A stretch of 6,126 bases of DNA from Lachnospiraceae bacterium UBA7225 (lineage in GTDB: Bacteria > Bacillota > Clostridia > Lachnospirales > Lachnospiraceae): assembly GCA_002473385.1 (NCBI GenBank), contig DKTR01000073.1, forward strand, positions 19,458-25,583, written 5' to 3'. The notes beneath the pieces are model-generated. The model was given only the letters and a program-made list of their open reading frames with translations. It had not been told where the DNA came from and ran no database searches. Every line of letters begins with the position of its first letter. Position 1 is the stretch's first letter. Positions 1-6,126 of this stretch are shown one piece after another. A program made the translations under genes and the position numbers.

Positions 1-10
1 ATTAAAAACA

Positions 11-39
11 TTGATATTTTTCTTATTTTTATATATAAT
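11..39 (+). promoter_or_regulatory. Sigma-A-type promoter of the two-component operon
   Basis: A -35 element TTGATA (11-16, five of six matches to TTGACA) is followed after exactly 17 nt by a perfect -10 element TATAAT (34-39). Transcription should start near 45-47, giving a leader of only about 28 nt before the kinase ATG at 74. The surroundings are very AT-rich. The position rules out a translation start further upstream and suggests the regulator pair has its own promoter. No operator repeat is evident in the short leader. Confidence 0.8.
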
Positions 40-59
40 ACACTTACTTTTATCATTTA

Positions 60-66
60 GGAAGGA
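60..66 (+). promoter_or_regulatory. Ribosome binding site of the histidine kinase gene
   Basis: The purine-rich GGAAGGA lies 7 nt before the ATG at 74. It decides the start: the open frame runs back to 11, but that upstream part carries the promoter and has no ribosome site within the window. Confidence 0.75.
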
Positions 67-73
67 CGATATT

Positions 74-1867
74 ATGCAACATTCACATACAATTTCCACT
101 AAAAAGCTGCTGATTATCGTTATGTCTGTGCTTCTGGCCGCCATTACATTTCTGCTCTCATTGTGCTACTATGTATTTTTCCGCCAGGAAATCCTTACAC
201 AGCTCAGTAACAACTACACAGACCAGCTTCATCTCTTTTCACAACAGTTTGATTCTATTGCAGGCGGCACAAAAACAATCGCCCAACTGCTGTATCAGGA
301 TGAAAGTATTGCCGGTACACTCCTCAGCAGTGTGAACGATGTCCGGAACAATATCACTATAAAGGGAAAAATTGACGAGCTCTATTCCAAGTATGACCAG
401 GCTTTCCAGCAGGCGCGTCTCTCTTTTGAGATCGTCTGTTTCAGTGAAAACGGTTTTTCTTACTCTACAGAAAATCTTTCCGACGAGGAAATACACCGTT
501 TCAGCTCATATGCATGGTTTACAAAGCAAAAATCTCTCAATATACGCGATTACACCATAAGCAATTTTGCAACCCCCTCTGATAAAGCAGCCTCCGGTTT
601 CCTGGGATTTGCTGTCGTAAAAAATATATATAACACAAACGAAAGCTACGCCGGTTCTATCATCGTATATGTCCCGGAAGCAGTGCTGCGCTCTGTTTAC
701 GAGGAATTTTCCTCAGAGGAAAATCAATTTTTTCTGCTGAATGAAAATTCCGTTGTCATTTCCTCCAACATTCCGGAAGCTATCGGAACGACGCTCAGCT
801 ATCTCCCGGATTACCGGTTTGTCCGCGGCAATGTCAATTACTCAACCCATACCAACCCGGAAGGAATTCATTGCTTCAGTGTAAAATATTTTTCTTCCTT
901 CACTGGATGGACTATTTACGAGCAGCTTCCTCTGTCCACCGTACTCGCCCCGCTGCACCGTATTATCCTGCGCATTATAGGAATCGCTCTTGCCATCTTT
1001 GCCGTGGTTCTGCTCATCATCATTATAACAGCCTCCTATATATCCAGACCGCTGAACAGGATTATTCTGGAAATGGGAAATTCCATTGAAAATCATTTTG
1101 CCAAAATCCATATCCAGACAAACATCCATGAGATCGTAAGCATTGCAGACTGCTACAATCATTTAAGCAGCCGGATAACCTGTCTTCTGCAGGATATCCG
1201 TGTTTCCGAGAAAAAAGCAAATGATGCTCATTTCCGTTTTCTGAAAGCGCAGATTAACCCGCATTTTTTGTATAATACACTCTTTTCTATAAAGTGCATG
1301 ATTTCAATGAAGGAAAATCAAAAAGCCAGTGAAATGATTACGCTGCTGATTGCACTTTTGAAAGATACTGTCGGTTCCAATCAGATTGAACACGCCCTTC
1401 TGGATGAGACAGCCATTCTTTCGCAATATGTAAAGCTTCAGAATCTGCGTTACAACAACAATGTCCGGCTGCAGATGGATCTTCCGGAAACAATGGCAGA
1501 GCTTTCTATCCCTCGTTTCCTCATACAGCCCCTTGTGGAAAATGTTTTTCTGCATGCCATTCCTGTAACAGATACTGCGGTCAGTCTGATGATACGTTTC
1601 CGTGAAAACACGCATGATATCTATGCTGAAGTATGCGATACCGGCATCGGATTTTCTCCGGAAGCCTTTCACCGTATTCTGGAAGGCATCGGTTCCGCCG
1701 CTCCCTCACATATCGGTCTGCACAACATCCAGGATCAGATCCGCACTCTTTACGGTTCTTCCTACGGGCTTTCCCTGGAAAAAGATCCGCATTACAGTAC
1801 CGTTATCCGTATTACCATTCCCAGACACTTTGGAGGTGAATATCGTGTTTCGAATATTAGTAGTTGA
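74..1867 (+). CDS. Membrane sensor histidine kinase, YesM-like (His_kinase/HATPase_c)
   Basis: This 597-residue protein is a sensor kinase expected to autophosphorylate on a histidine and pass the phosphate to the response regulator encoded just downstream. A short cytoplasmic N-terminus leads into membrane segment 1 (about residues 11-36), then an extracytoplasmic region (about 37-297), then membrane segment 2 (about 298-321, very Ile/Leu-rich). A HAMP-like linker (about 322-375) follows. The catalytic part has the His_kinase signature QINPHFLYNTL (393-403) with His397 as likely phosphoacceptor, the N-box QPLVEN (Asn490), the G1 box CDTGIGF (521-527) and the G2-like IGLHNI (547-552). Size and order match YesM-type kinases, which often respond to sugars or cell-wall-related signals. 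The sensor region resembles Cache-type loops in size and placement, but I cannot assign a ligand. Its 3' end overlaps the regulator gene by 23 bp. The family call is firm; the stimulus is unknown. Confidence 0.93.
   Translation: MQHSHTISTKKLLIIVMSVLLAAITFLLSLCYYVFFRQEILTQLSNNYTDQLHLFSQQFDSIAGGTKTIAQLLYQDESIAGTLLSSVNDVRNNITIKGKIDELYSKYDQAFQQARLSFEIVCFSENGFSYSTENLSDEEIHRFSSYAWFTKQKSLNIRDYTISNFATPSDKAASGFLGFAVVKNIYNTNESYAGSIIVYVPEAVLRSVYEEFSSEENQFFLLNENSVVISSNIPEAIGTTLSYLPDYRFVRGNVNYSTHTNPEGIHCFSVKYFSSFTGWTIYEQLPLSTVLAPLHRIILRIIGIALAIFAVVLLIIIITASYISRPLNRIILEMGNSIENHFAKIHIQTNIHEIVSIADCYNHLSSRITCLLQDIRVSEKKANDAHFRFLKAQINPHFLYNTLFSIKCMISMKENQKASEMITLLIALLKDTVGSNQIEHALLDETAILSQYVKLQNLRYNNNVRLQMDLPETMAELSIPRFLIQPLVENVFLHAIPVTDTAVSLMIRFRENTHDIYAEVCDTGIGFSPEAFHRILEGIGSAAPSHIGLHNIQDQIRTLYGSSYGLSLEKDPHYSTVIRITIPRHFGGEYRVSNISS
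1832..1836 (+). promoter_or_regulatory. Ribosome binding site of the response regulator gene, inside the kinase gene
   Basis: GGAGG sits 8 nt before the GTG at 1845, within the last codons of the kinase gene. It fixes the regulator start at that GTG: the protein then begins with the receiver strand FRILVVDDE, whereas the open frame back to 1602 only reads through kinase sequence in another frame. Confidence 0.88.
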
Positions 1868-3335
1868 TGATGAATATCCTATCCGCGAAGGACTGGTTCA
1901 CATGATTACTGCCGAACATCCCGATTTTGAAGTTGAGAGTGCTAAAAACGGTCTTGAAGCACTTGAAAAGATGGACGCATCCGCTTTCGGACTGGTCATT
2001 ACTGACATCCGTATGCCGCATATGGATGGATTGGAGCTTCTGGAGAAAATGCGCGAAAAAAATATTTCCACAGGAGTAATCGTACTCAGCAGCTACGACG
2101 ATTACCCCTTCGTGCGCAGCGCATTTAAAAACGATGCTGTCGACTATCTTCTAAAAACAGAAGTCGATTCAGGGAAGCTTCTGGAAGCTATTGAAAATTT
2201 CCGTCAGAAAAAGCGTCCCGTCTCTGATCTGCACAGCTTGTGCCAGAAGCTGCGGGGCCCGCTTTCTTCTGATCTGTATAAGCCTGCAGATTTCTGTGCT
2301 CTGCTCTCCTCCTATGGAGATTTCGTGCCGCAAAACAGCTATTACTGTTTTGTATTGAAGCTATCCCCTGATGAGACTGCGGCAGATTCTGCCCCGTTTC
2401 TTCCTCTTGTTGATTACGCAAAAGCAAAATTCTGTCTGGCAATTGAAGAACGTCTTTATCTGGGCTGTGTGGAAATACGCCAGCCAAGCTTGCTGATCCA
2501 GCTTCAGAGACAGGCTGCATACAACCGGCAGCTGCAAAAATATAATGCACCTTCACTGCTTCTTTATTCAGATATCCGCACTGACTCCCTGTTGCTTTTA
2601 GACAGTCTGCGGCTGCTTTATAGTTGTCGTAATCTGGATTTCTACGGTATCACTGTCCATCGCGCGGAGCACTATCCCACCGCGCAGGAGGCACAGTTAA
2701 AGGAATATTATCTCAACCTTATAGACTCTTTCCGTTCGGGGGCATTTGATCTGGCATACACACAGATTCAAGATTTTTTTACTTACGCAGCCAGAACTCT
2801 TTATCCGGATATTGCGAATCTGAAAGCAATGTGCCAGAATTTTTGTGAGACAGCTTATTCGCATACAGTTCCATTTGACAGAGATGCCTATTATCAGTAT
2901 ACACAGGAAATATCTGCACTGTTCCAGGATTCCTGCAGAATCGCTTCACTCCAGAAGTGCCTGACAGATACACTAAAACGACTGCAGCAGCATCCCGCTA
3001 CCTGCACCCGCTGCTCTCAGAGAATTGCACAGGCCGTTTCTATTATAGAAAAAAACTATATGGAGGAAATCACTCTGTCCGGCGTAGCCCAGACACTCTA
3101 CATCAGCCCGGAATATCTGTCCCGCAGCTTTAAAAAAGAAGTAGGCAGCAATTTCAATGCATATTTAAACAATGTCCGCCTGCAGCATGCGCTTCAGCTA
3201 TTAAAAGAACCTGCCTCCCGTATATCGGAAGTGGCTGAAAAAACCGGTTTCCAAACACCTGCTTATTTCTCAAAATGCTTTAAAAACACCTTTGGCATCT
3301 CGCCGCAGGAATGGAAGGTGAAAAATTCTCTCTGA
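1845..3335 (+). CDS. AraC-family response regulator, YesN-like (receiver + AraC HTH)
   Basis: This 496-residue cytoplasmic transcription regulator is the likely partner of the kinase upstream. The receiver domain (about 1-122) shows the acidic pair Asp8/Asp9, phosphoacceptor Asp54 in VITDIRMP, the switch Ser82/Ser83 and the conserved Lys104. The residue after that lysine is Thr (LLKT) where most receivers have Pro. Residues about 125-390 form a divergent middle region with no motif I recognise, typical of long YesN-type regulators. The C-terminal 100 residues are an AraC/XylS DNA-binding domain: first helix-turn-helix about 409-432 (LSGVAQTLYISPEYLSRSF), second about 459-482, ending in the family signature FGISPQEW (483-490). 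A CxxC pair (Cys387, Cys390) lies just before this domain. The start is GTG, supported by the GGAGG site, and overlaps the kinase gene by 23 bp, implying translational coupling. Targets are not in the window; in this family they are commonly sugar ABC transporter or glycosidase genes. Confidence 0.93.
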   Translation: MFRILVVDDEYPIREGLVHMITAEHPDFEVESAKNGLEALEKMDASAFGLVITDIRMPHMDGLELLEKMREKNISTGVIVLSSYDDYPFVRSAFKNDAVDYLLKTEVDSGKLLEAIENFRQKKRPVSDLHSLCQKLRGPLSSDLYKPADFCALLSSYGDFVPQNSYYCFVLKLSPDETAADSAPFLPLVDYAKAKFCLAIEERLYLGCVEIRQPSLLIQLQRQAAYNRQLQKYNAPSLLLYSDIRTDSLLLLDSLRLLYSCRNLDFYGITVHRAEHYPTAQEAQLKEYYLNLIDSFRSGAFDLAYTQIQDFFTYAARTLYPDIANLKAMCQNFCETAYSHTVPFDRDAYYQYTQEISALFQDSCRIASLQKCLTDTLKRLQQHPATCTRCSQRIAQAVSIIEKNYMEEITLSGVAQTLYISPEYLSRSFKKEVGSNFNAYLNNVRLQHALQLLKEPASRISEVAEKTGFQTPAYFSKCFKNTFGISPQEWKVKNSL

Positions 3336-3344
3336 CCTGTGCAT

Positions 3345-3378
3345 AAAAAAACCTGCAGAGAACTGTTTTCCCTGCAGG
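3345..3378 (-). terminator. Intrinsic terminator of the gltBD transcript
   Basis: A 7-bp stem (CCTGCAG 3352-3358 with CTGCAGG 3372-3378) continues past one A/C mismatch into a 3-bp inner stem (3360-3362 with 3368-3370) and a 5-nt loop. On the plus strand seven A residues (3345-3351) precede it, so on the minus strand the hairpin is followed directly by seven U residues, the classic rho-independent arrangement. It lies about 80 bp beyond the gltD stop. For plus-strand transcripts from the two-component operon the same hairpin has no U-tract, so it would work poorly in that direction. Confidence 0.85.
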
Positions 3379-3404
3379 ATTACTATCATCTGGCTGTCAG
3401 TCGC

Positions 3405-3430
3405 CGGATTCTTATGCAAGCATAAATCCG
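3405..3430. repeat. Intergenic hairpin B (inverted repeat)
   Basis: CGGAT (3405-3409) pairs with ATCCG (3426-3430) and, after a 2-nt bulge, TTATG (3412-3416) pairs with CATAA (3421-3425), leaving the 4-nt loop CAAG. It has no T-tract on either strand, so it is not a standard intrinsic terminator. It lies in the 3' untranslated region expected for gltD messages and, if the regulator operon reads through, of that transcript too. Confidence 0.6.
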
Positions 3431-3449
3431 CCATCTGATGCCAGATGGC
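3430..3449. repeat. Intergenic hairpin A beside the gltD stop codon
   Basis: An uninterrupted 8-bp stem (GCCATCTG 3430-3437 with CAGATGGC 3442-3449) closes a 4-nt loop (ATGC). It begins 8 bp beyond the gltD stop codon. There is no U-tract after it on either strand. A further CATCTGGC copy at 3387-3394 could pair with GCCAGATG at 3440-3447 instead, so an alternative longer-range fold is possible. Confidence 0.65.
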
Positions 3450-3456
3450 TAAACCG

Positions 3457-4944
3457 TTACTGTAAATTCGTATACCCCATCAGCGATTCGTCCACCGCCT
3501 TTGCTGCCTCGCGTCCCTCGCGGATCGCCCACACGACAAGCGACTGTCCGCGGTGCATGTCGCCTGCGGTGAACACGTTCGGAATACTGGTCTGATAGCT
3601 GCCTGGTTCTGTCGCCACGTTGGTGCGCCCGTCGAGCGCCACCTTGAAGGCATCCGTCACGTACTTCTGGGAGCCAAGGAAACCTGCTGCGATCAGCACC
3701 AGATCGACGTCCACGATCTCCTCTGTGCCCTCCACAGGCACCATCATCATGCGTCCGCTCTTTTCATCCCGCTTACTCTCCAGCTTTATCAGCTTCGCCT
3801 GACAAACCTCGCCCTTTTTATTGGCAATGAATTCGGTGACAGTCGTCTGGTAAACGCGCGGATCATGCCCGAATACAGCGATTGCCTCCTGCTGACCATA
3901 GTCAGTCTTGCAGACTCTCGGCCACTGCGGCCACGGGTTGCCTGCCGCGCGCGTATCCGGCGCCTTCGGCATCATCTCAAGCTGCAGCACACTCGCCGCA
4001 CCCAGACGGATAGAGGTACCGACACAGTCGTTTCCGGTATCGCCGCCGCCGATCACCATTACCTTTTTGCCCTTTGCGGGAATATATTTTCCGTCCTCAA
4101 AGTTGGAATCAAGCAGGCTTTTGGTAGTTGCCTTTAGGAAATCCACCGCAAAATAGATTCCCTTTGCTTCGCGCCCCGGTACCTTAATGTCGCGCGGGTT
4201 GGAGGCGCCGCAGCAGAGCACTACGCGATCGTAGTCTTTTAAAAGCTGCTCCGCCGGAATATCCTCTCCAATGTTTGCATTTGTCACGAAGGTAATGCCC
4301 TCTGCCTCCATGATCGCCAGACGGCGGTCAATGATATGCTTCTCCAGCTTCATATTCGGGATTCCGTAACGCAGAAGCCCGCCGATGCGGTCGCTGCGCT
4401 CAAACACAGTTACCGAATGCCCCCGCTTATTAAGCTGCATTGCCGCAGCAAGACCGGAGGGTCCGCTGCCGACCACCGCCACCCGCTTACCGGTACGCAC
4501 CTTTGGCGGGTTCGGTTTTACCAGCCCTTTCTCGTAAGCATTCTCTATGATCGCGCGCTCATTTTCCTTCGTTGCTACCGGCTCTCCATTCAGATTGCAG
4601 GTACATGCCGCCTCACAGAGCGCCGGACACACGCGCGACGTAAACTCCGGAAAGCAGTGCGTCTTCATCAGACGCAGATATGCCTGCTCCCAGTTTCCTG
4701 TATAAACCAGATCGTTCCATTCCGGCACCAGATTATTCAGCGGGCAGCCGGATGCCATGCCGCCGATCATCATGCCCGACTGGCAGAATGGTACGCCGCA
4801 CGCCATACAGCGCGCTGCCTGCTGGCGCTGCTTCTCCCTGGAGAGCGGAGTATGGAATTCATTGAAATTTTTGATACGGACCTTCGGGGAAGCCGCCTCA
4901 GCGGTCTCCCTCTCATAGTCCATAAATCCTGTCGGTTTTCCCAT
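3457..4944 (-). CDS. gltD: Glutamate synthase [NADPH] small (beta) subunit
   Basis: This 495-residue flavoprotein takes electrons from NADPH through FAD and passes them by iron-sulfur clusters to the GltB subunit, which makes glutamate from glutamine and 2-oxoglutarate. The N-terminal iron-sulfur region carries Cys46, Cys49, Cys54 and Cys67, then Cys97, Cys106, Cys110 and Cys114/116, enough for the two [4Fe-4S] clusters of this family. The FAD-binding Rossmann motif is VVGSGPSG (157-164), the NADPH-binding motif GGGDTGND (299-306), and the C-terminal flavin motif TAGD (459-462). Length is close to the usual 470-500. Spacing between Cys54 and Cys67 is 12 residues, against 3 in enterobacterial GltD. 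The ATG start has AGGAGG 8 nt upstream, and the gene begins 12 bp after gltB, clearly one operon. Similar chains occur as stand-alone NADPH oxidoreductases (for example dihydropyrimidine dehydrogenase-like or NfnB-like proteins), but the adjoining gltB settles the role. Confidence 0.95.
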   Translation of the reverse strand: MGKPTGFMDYERETAEAASPKVRIKNFNEFHTPLSREKQRQQAARCMACGVPFCQSGMMIGGMASGCPLNNLVPEWNDLVYTGNWEQAYLRLMKTHCFPEFTSRVCPALCEAACTCNLNGEPVATKENERAIIENAYEKGLVKPNPPKVRTGKRVAVVGSGPSGLAAAMQLNKRGHSVTVFERSDRIGGLLRYGIPNMKLEKHIIDRRLAIMEAEGITFVTNANIGEDIPAEQLLKDYDRVVLCCGASNPRDIKVPGREAKGIYFAVDFLKATTKSLLDSNFEDGKYIPAKGKKVMVIGGGDTGNDCVGTSIRLGAASVLQLEMMPKAPDTRAAGNPWPQWPRVCKTDYGQQEAIAVFGHDPRVYQTTVTEFIANKKGEVCQAKLIKLESKRDEKSGRMMMVPVEGTEEIVDVDLVLIAAGFLGSQKYVTDAFKVALDGRTNVATEPGSYQTSIPNVFTAGDMHRGQSLVVWAIREGREAAKAVDESLMGYTNLQ

Positions 4945-4952
4945 CTTCGTCT

Positions 4953-4958
4953 CCTCCT
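4953..4958 (-). promoter_or_regulatory. Ribosome binding site of gltD, overlapping the gltB stop
   Basis: A consensus AGGAGG (minus strand) is spaced 8 nt from the gltD ATG. Its first bases are shared with the gltB stop codon (TAGGAGG), so ribosomes ending gltB finish on the gltD start signal, an arrangement that favours balanced output of the two subunits. Confidence 0.85.
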
Positions 4959-6126
4959 ATCTCTTCTTAATAGCATTAAATGCCTCGATCTGTGCCTGTT
5001 CGCTGCTCAGTCCCTTTTCCTCCATCTGGATAATGGTGTTCATCATCCGCTTGTAGTCGTTCGGGATAATCTTCTTAAACTTCGGCAGATATTCCTCAAA
5101 ATGCTCCAGAACCTCCTTACCCTTTACAGAGTTTGTGTAAGCAACATGATCCTGGATCATCTTCTTCAGTTCTTCCACATCGTACTTGTTCGTCAGTTTT
5201 TCAATGGCAACCATCTCTTTATTGACTTTCTTATAAAGGTCCCTGTCCTCATCCAGCACATAGGCAATACCGCCGCTCATACCTGCCGCGAAGTTCTTGC
5301 CTGTTCTGCCGAGAATGACCGCCCTGCCGCCGGTCATGTATTCGCAGCCATGCTCGCCGACACCTTCCACTACCGCAACTGCGCCGGAATTGCGGACGCA
5401 GAAACGCTCGCCTGCCACGCCGTTGATGTATGCGCTGCCGCTGGTCGCGCCGTAGAGCGCCACATTGCCGATAATGATATTTTCATCCTGCTTATAATTG
5501 ATACCCTTCGGCGGATACACGATCAGCCTGCCGCCGGAAAGCCCCTTGCCAAAATAATCGTTGCTGTCGCCCACCAGCTCCAGGGTAAGTCCCTTCGGGA
5601 TAAATGCGCCAAAGCTCTGTCCGCCTGCGCCGCTGCACTTTACGGTAAAGGTATCATCCTCCAGAGTATCGCCATACAGCTTCGTGATCTCCGATCCAAA
5701 GATCGTTCCGAACGCACGGTCCACATTGGAAACGTCCACCTCGATGCTGCGTTTCTGCCGCTTCTCCAGCGCGCCCTTCAGCTTCTTCAGCAGCACCTTC
5801 TCATCCGCTGTCCGTTCCAGATGGAAATCGTAAACATGCTCCGGCTCAAAGGTGCACTTCTGTCCGGCATAGGGATTGTCGAGAATAGCGCTTAGATCCA
5901 CACGCGCCGCTTTTTCCTTGTAGAATCCCTCACCTTTTCTTAAGAAATCGCTTCTGCCAACCAGTTCATCCACCGTACGCACACCGAGCTTTGCCATGTA
6001 TTCGCGCAGCTCCTGTGCGATAAAGCGCATGAAATTGACAACATATTCCGGTTTACCGCGGAAGCGCTTGCGAAGCTCCGGATTCTGGGTGGCAACGCCC
6101 ACCGGACAGGTATCCAGGTTGCAGAC
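4957..6126 (-). CDS. gltB: Glutamate synthase large (alpha) subunit, C-terminal part, cut by the window edge
   Basis: These 389 residues are the C-terminal quarter of GltB (normally about 1,500 residues); the glutaminase domain and most of the synthase barrel lie beyond 6126. The frame is open to the edge. The first visible residues read CNLDTCPVGVATQ, the end of the [3Fe-4S] cysteine motif of the synthase domain (family pattern C-x5-C-x4-C; the last two cysteines are seen at fragment residues 2 and 7, the first is outside). Then comes the GXGXG beta-helix domain (about 165-290), with repeated Gly-rich turns such as GAGGQSFGAF, GKGLSGGRL, YMTGGRAV and GMSGGIAYV. A tail of about 100 residues contains IIPNDYKRMM, followed by about 30 more charged residues to the TAG stop. 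It forms the glutamate synthase complex with the GltD encoded 12 bp downstream. The GTG codon at 6102 is an internal valine of the motif, not a start. Confidence 0.96.
   Translation of the reverse strand, partial: VCNLDTCPVGVATQNPELRKRFRGKPEYVVNFMRFIAQELREYMAKLGVRTVDELVGRSDFLRKGEGFYKEKAARVDLSAILDNPYAGQKCTFEPEHVYDFHLERTADEKVLLKKLKGALEKRQKRSIEVDVSNVDRAFGTIFGSEITKLYGDTLEDDTFTVKCSGAGGQSFGAFIPKGLTLELVGDSNDYFGKGLSGGRLIVYPPKGINYKQDENIIIGNVALYGATSGSAYINGVAGERFCVRNSGAVAVVEGVGEHGCEYMTGGRAVILGRTGKNFAAGMSGGIAYVLDEDRDLYKKVNKEMVAIEKLTNKYDVEELKKMIQDHVAYTNSVKGKEVLEHFEEYLPKFKKIIPNDYKRMMNTIIQMEEKGLSSEQAQIEAFNAIKKR

Noticed and set aside
11..73. N-terminal extension of the kinase starting at position 11
   Set aside because: It overlaps the -35 and -10 promoter elements, whereas ATG at 74 has a well-placed ribosome site and gives a normal membrane-protein N-terminus.
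1602..1844. N-terminal extension of the response regulator back to 1602
   Set aside because: These 81 codons are an out-of-frame reading of the kinase ATPase domain; the receiver domain begins at the GTG at 1845 with a GGAGG site.
3345..3378. The terminator as a bidirectional one also serving the plus-strand operon
   Set aside because: On the plus strand the hairpin is followed by ATTACTATC with no T-tract, so the plus-strand function is not supported by sequence.
3553..4137. A 194-codon plus-strand open frame antisense to gltD
   Set aside because: No recognisable domain, and it is fully covered by the clear GltD coding frame.
4336..5895. A 519-codon plus-strand open frame antisense to gltB and gltD
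   Set aside because: It lies wholly over two well-recognised genes, spans their junction, and its Cys/His/Arg-rich, Leu-rich translation resembles no protein. It is a by-product of the GC-rich codon use of gltBD.
6100..6102. Apparent GTG start for the gltB reading frame
   Set aside because: The frame continues to the window edge through the iron-sulfur cysteine motif, so this codon is an internal valine and the gene is truncated by the window.

Overview
The window looks like chromosomal DNA of an anaerobic Firmicute, most likely a clostridial gut-type lineage such as Lachnospiraceae. This is inferred from the YesM/YesN-style two-component pair, the strong GGAGG ribosome sites and the flavour of the GltB/GltD proteins. 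No database search was possible, so the taxon is an inference.

Layout: positions 11-39 hold a near-consensus sigma-A-type promoter (TTGATA, 17-nt spacer, TATAAT). It drives a plus-strand operon of two overlapping genes: a membrane sensor histidine kinase of the YesM/LytS-like His_kinase family (74-1867) and an AraC-type response regulator of the YesN family (1845-3335, GTG start inside the kinase gene). Converging on them from the right are two minus-strand genes: gltD, glutamate synthase small subunit (3457-4944), and the C-terminal quarter of gltB, glutamate synthase large subunit (4957 to the window edge at 6126). The 121-bp gap between the convergent operons holds three hairpins, including a clear intrinsic terminator for the gltBD transcript.

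How they work together: the kinase should sense an extracellular or envelope signal through a roughly 260-residue loop and phosphorylate Asp54 of the regulator, which would then bind DNA through its C-terminal AraC domain. Such pairs usually control carbohydrate uptake or degradation genes, but no target is visible here, so the stimulus and regulon are open. GltB and GltD together make glutamate from glutamine and 2-oxoglutarate, the central ammonium-assimilation step. Nothing links the two operons functionally; they only share a convergent terminator region.

I found no mobile element, CRISPR array, tRNA or rRNA, and no sign of a new biological system. The points most worth a second look are the hairpin cluster between the operons, the unassigned sensor domain of the kinase, and the extended cysteine spacing in GltD.
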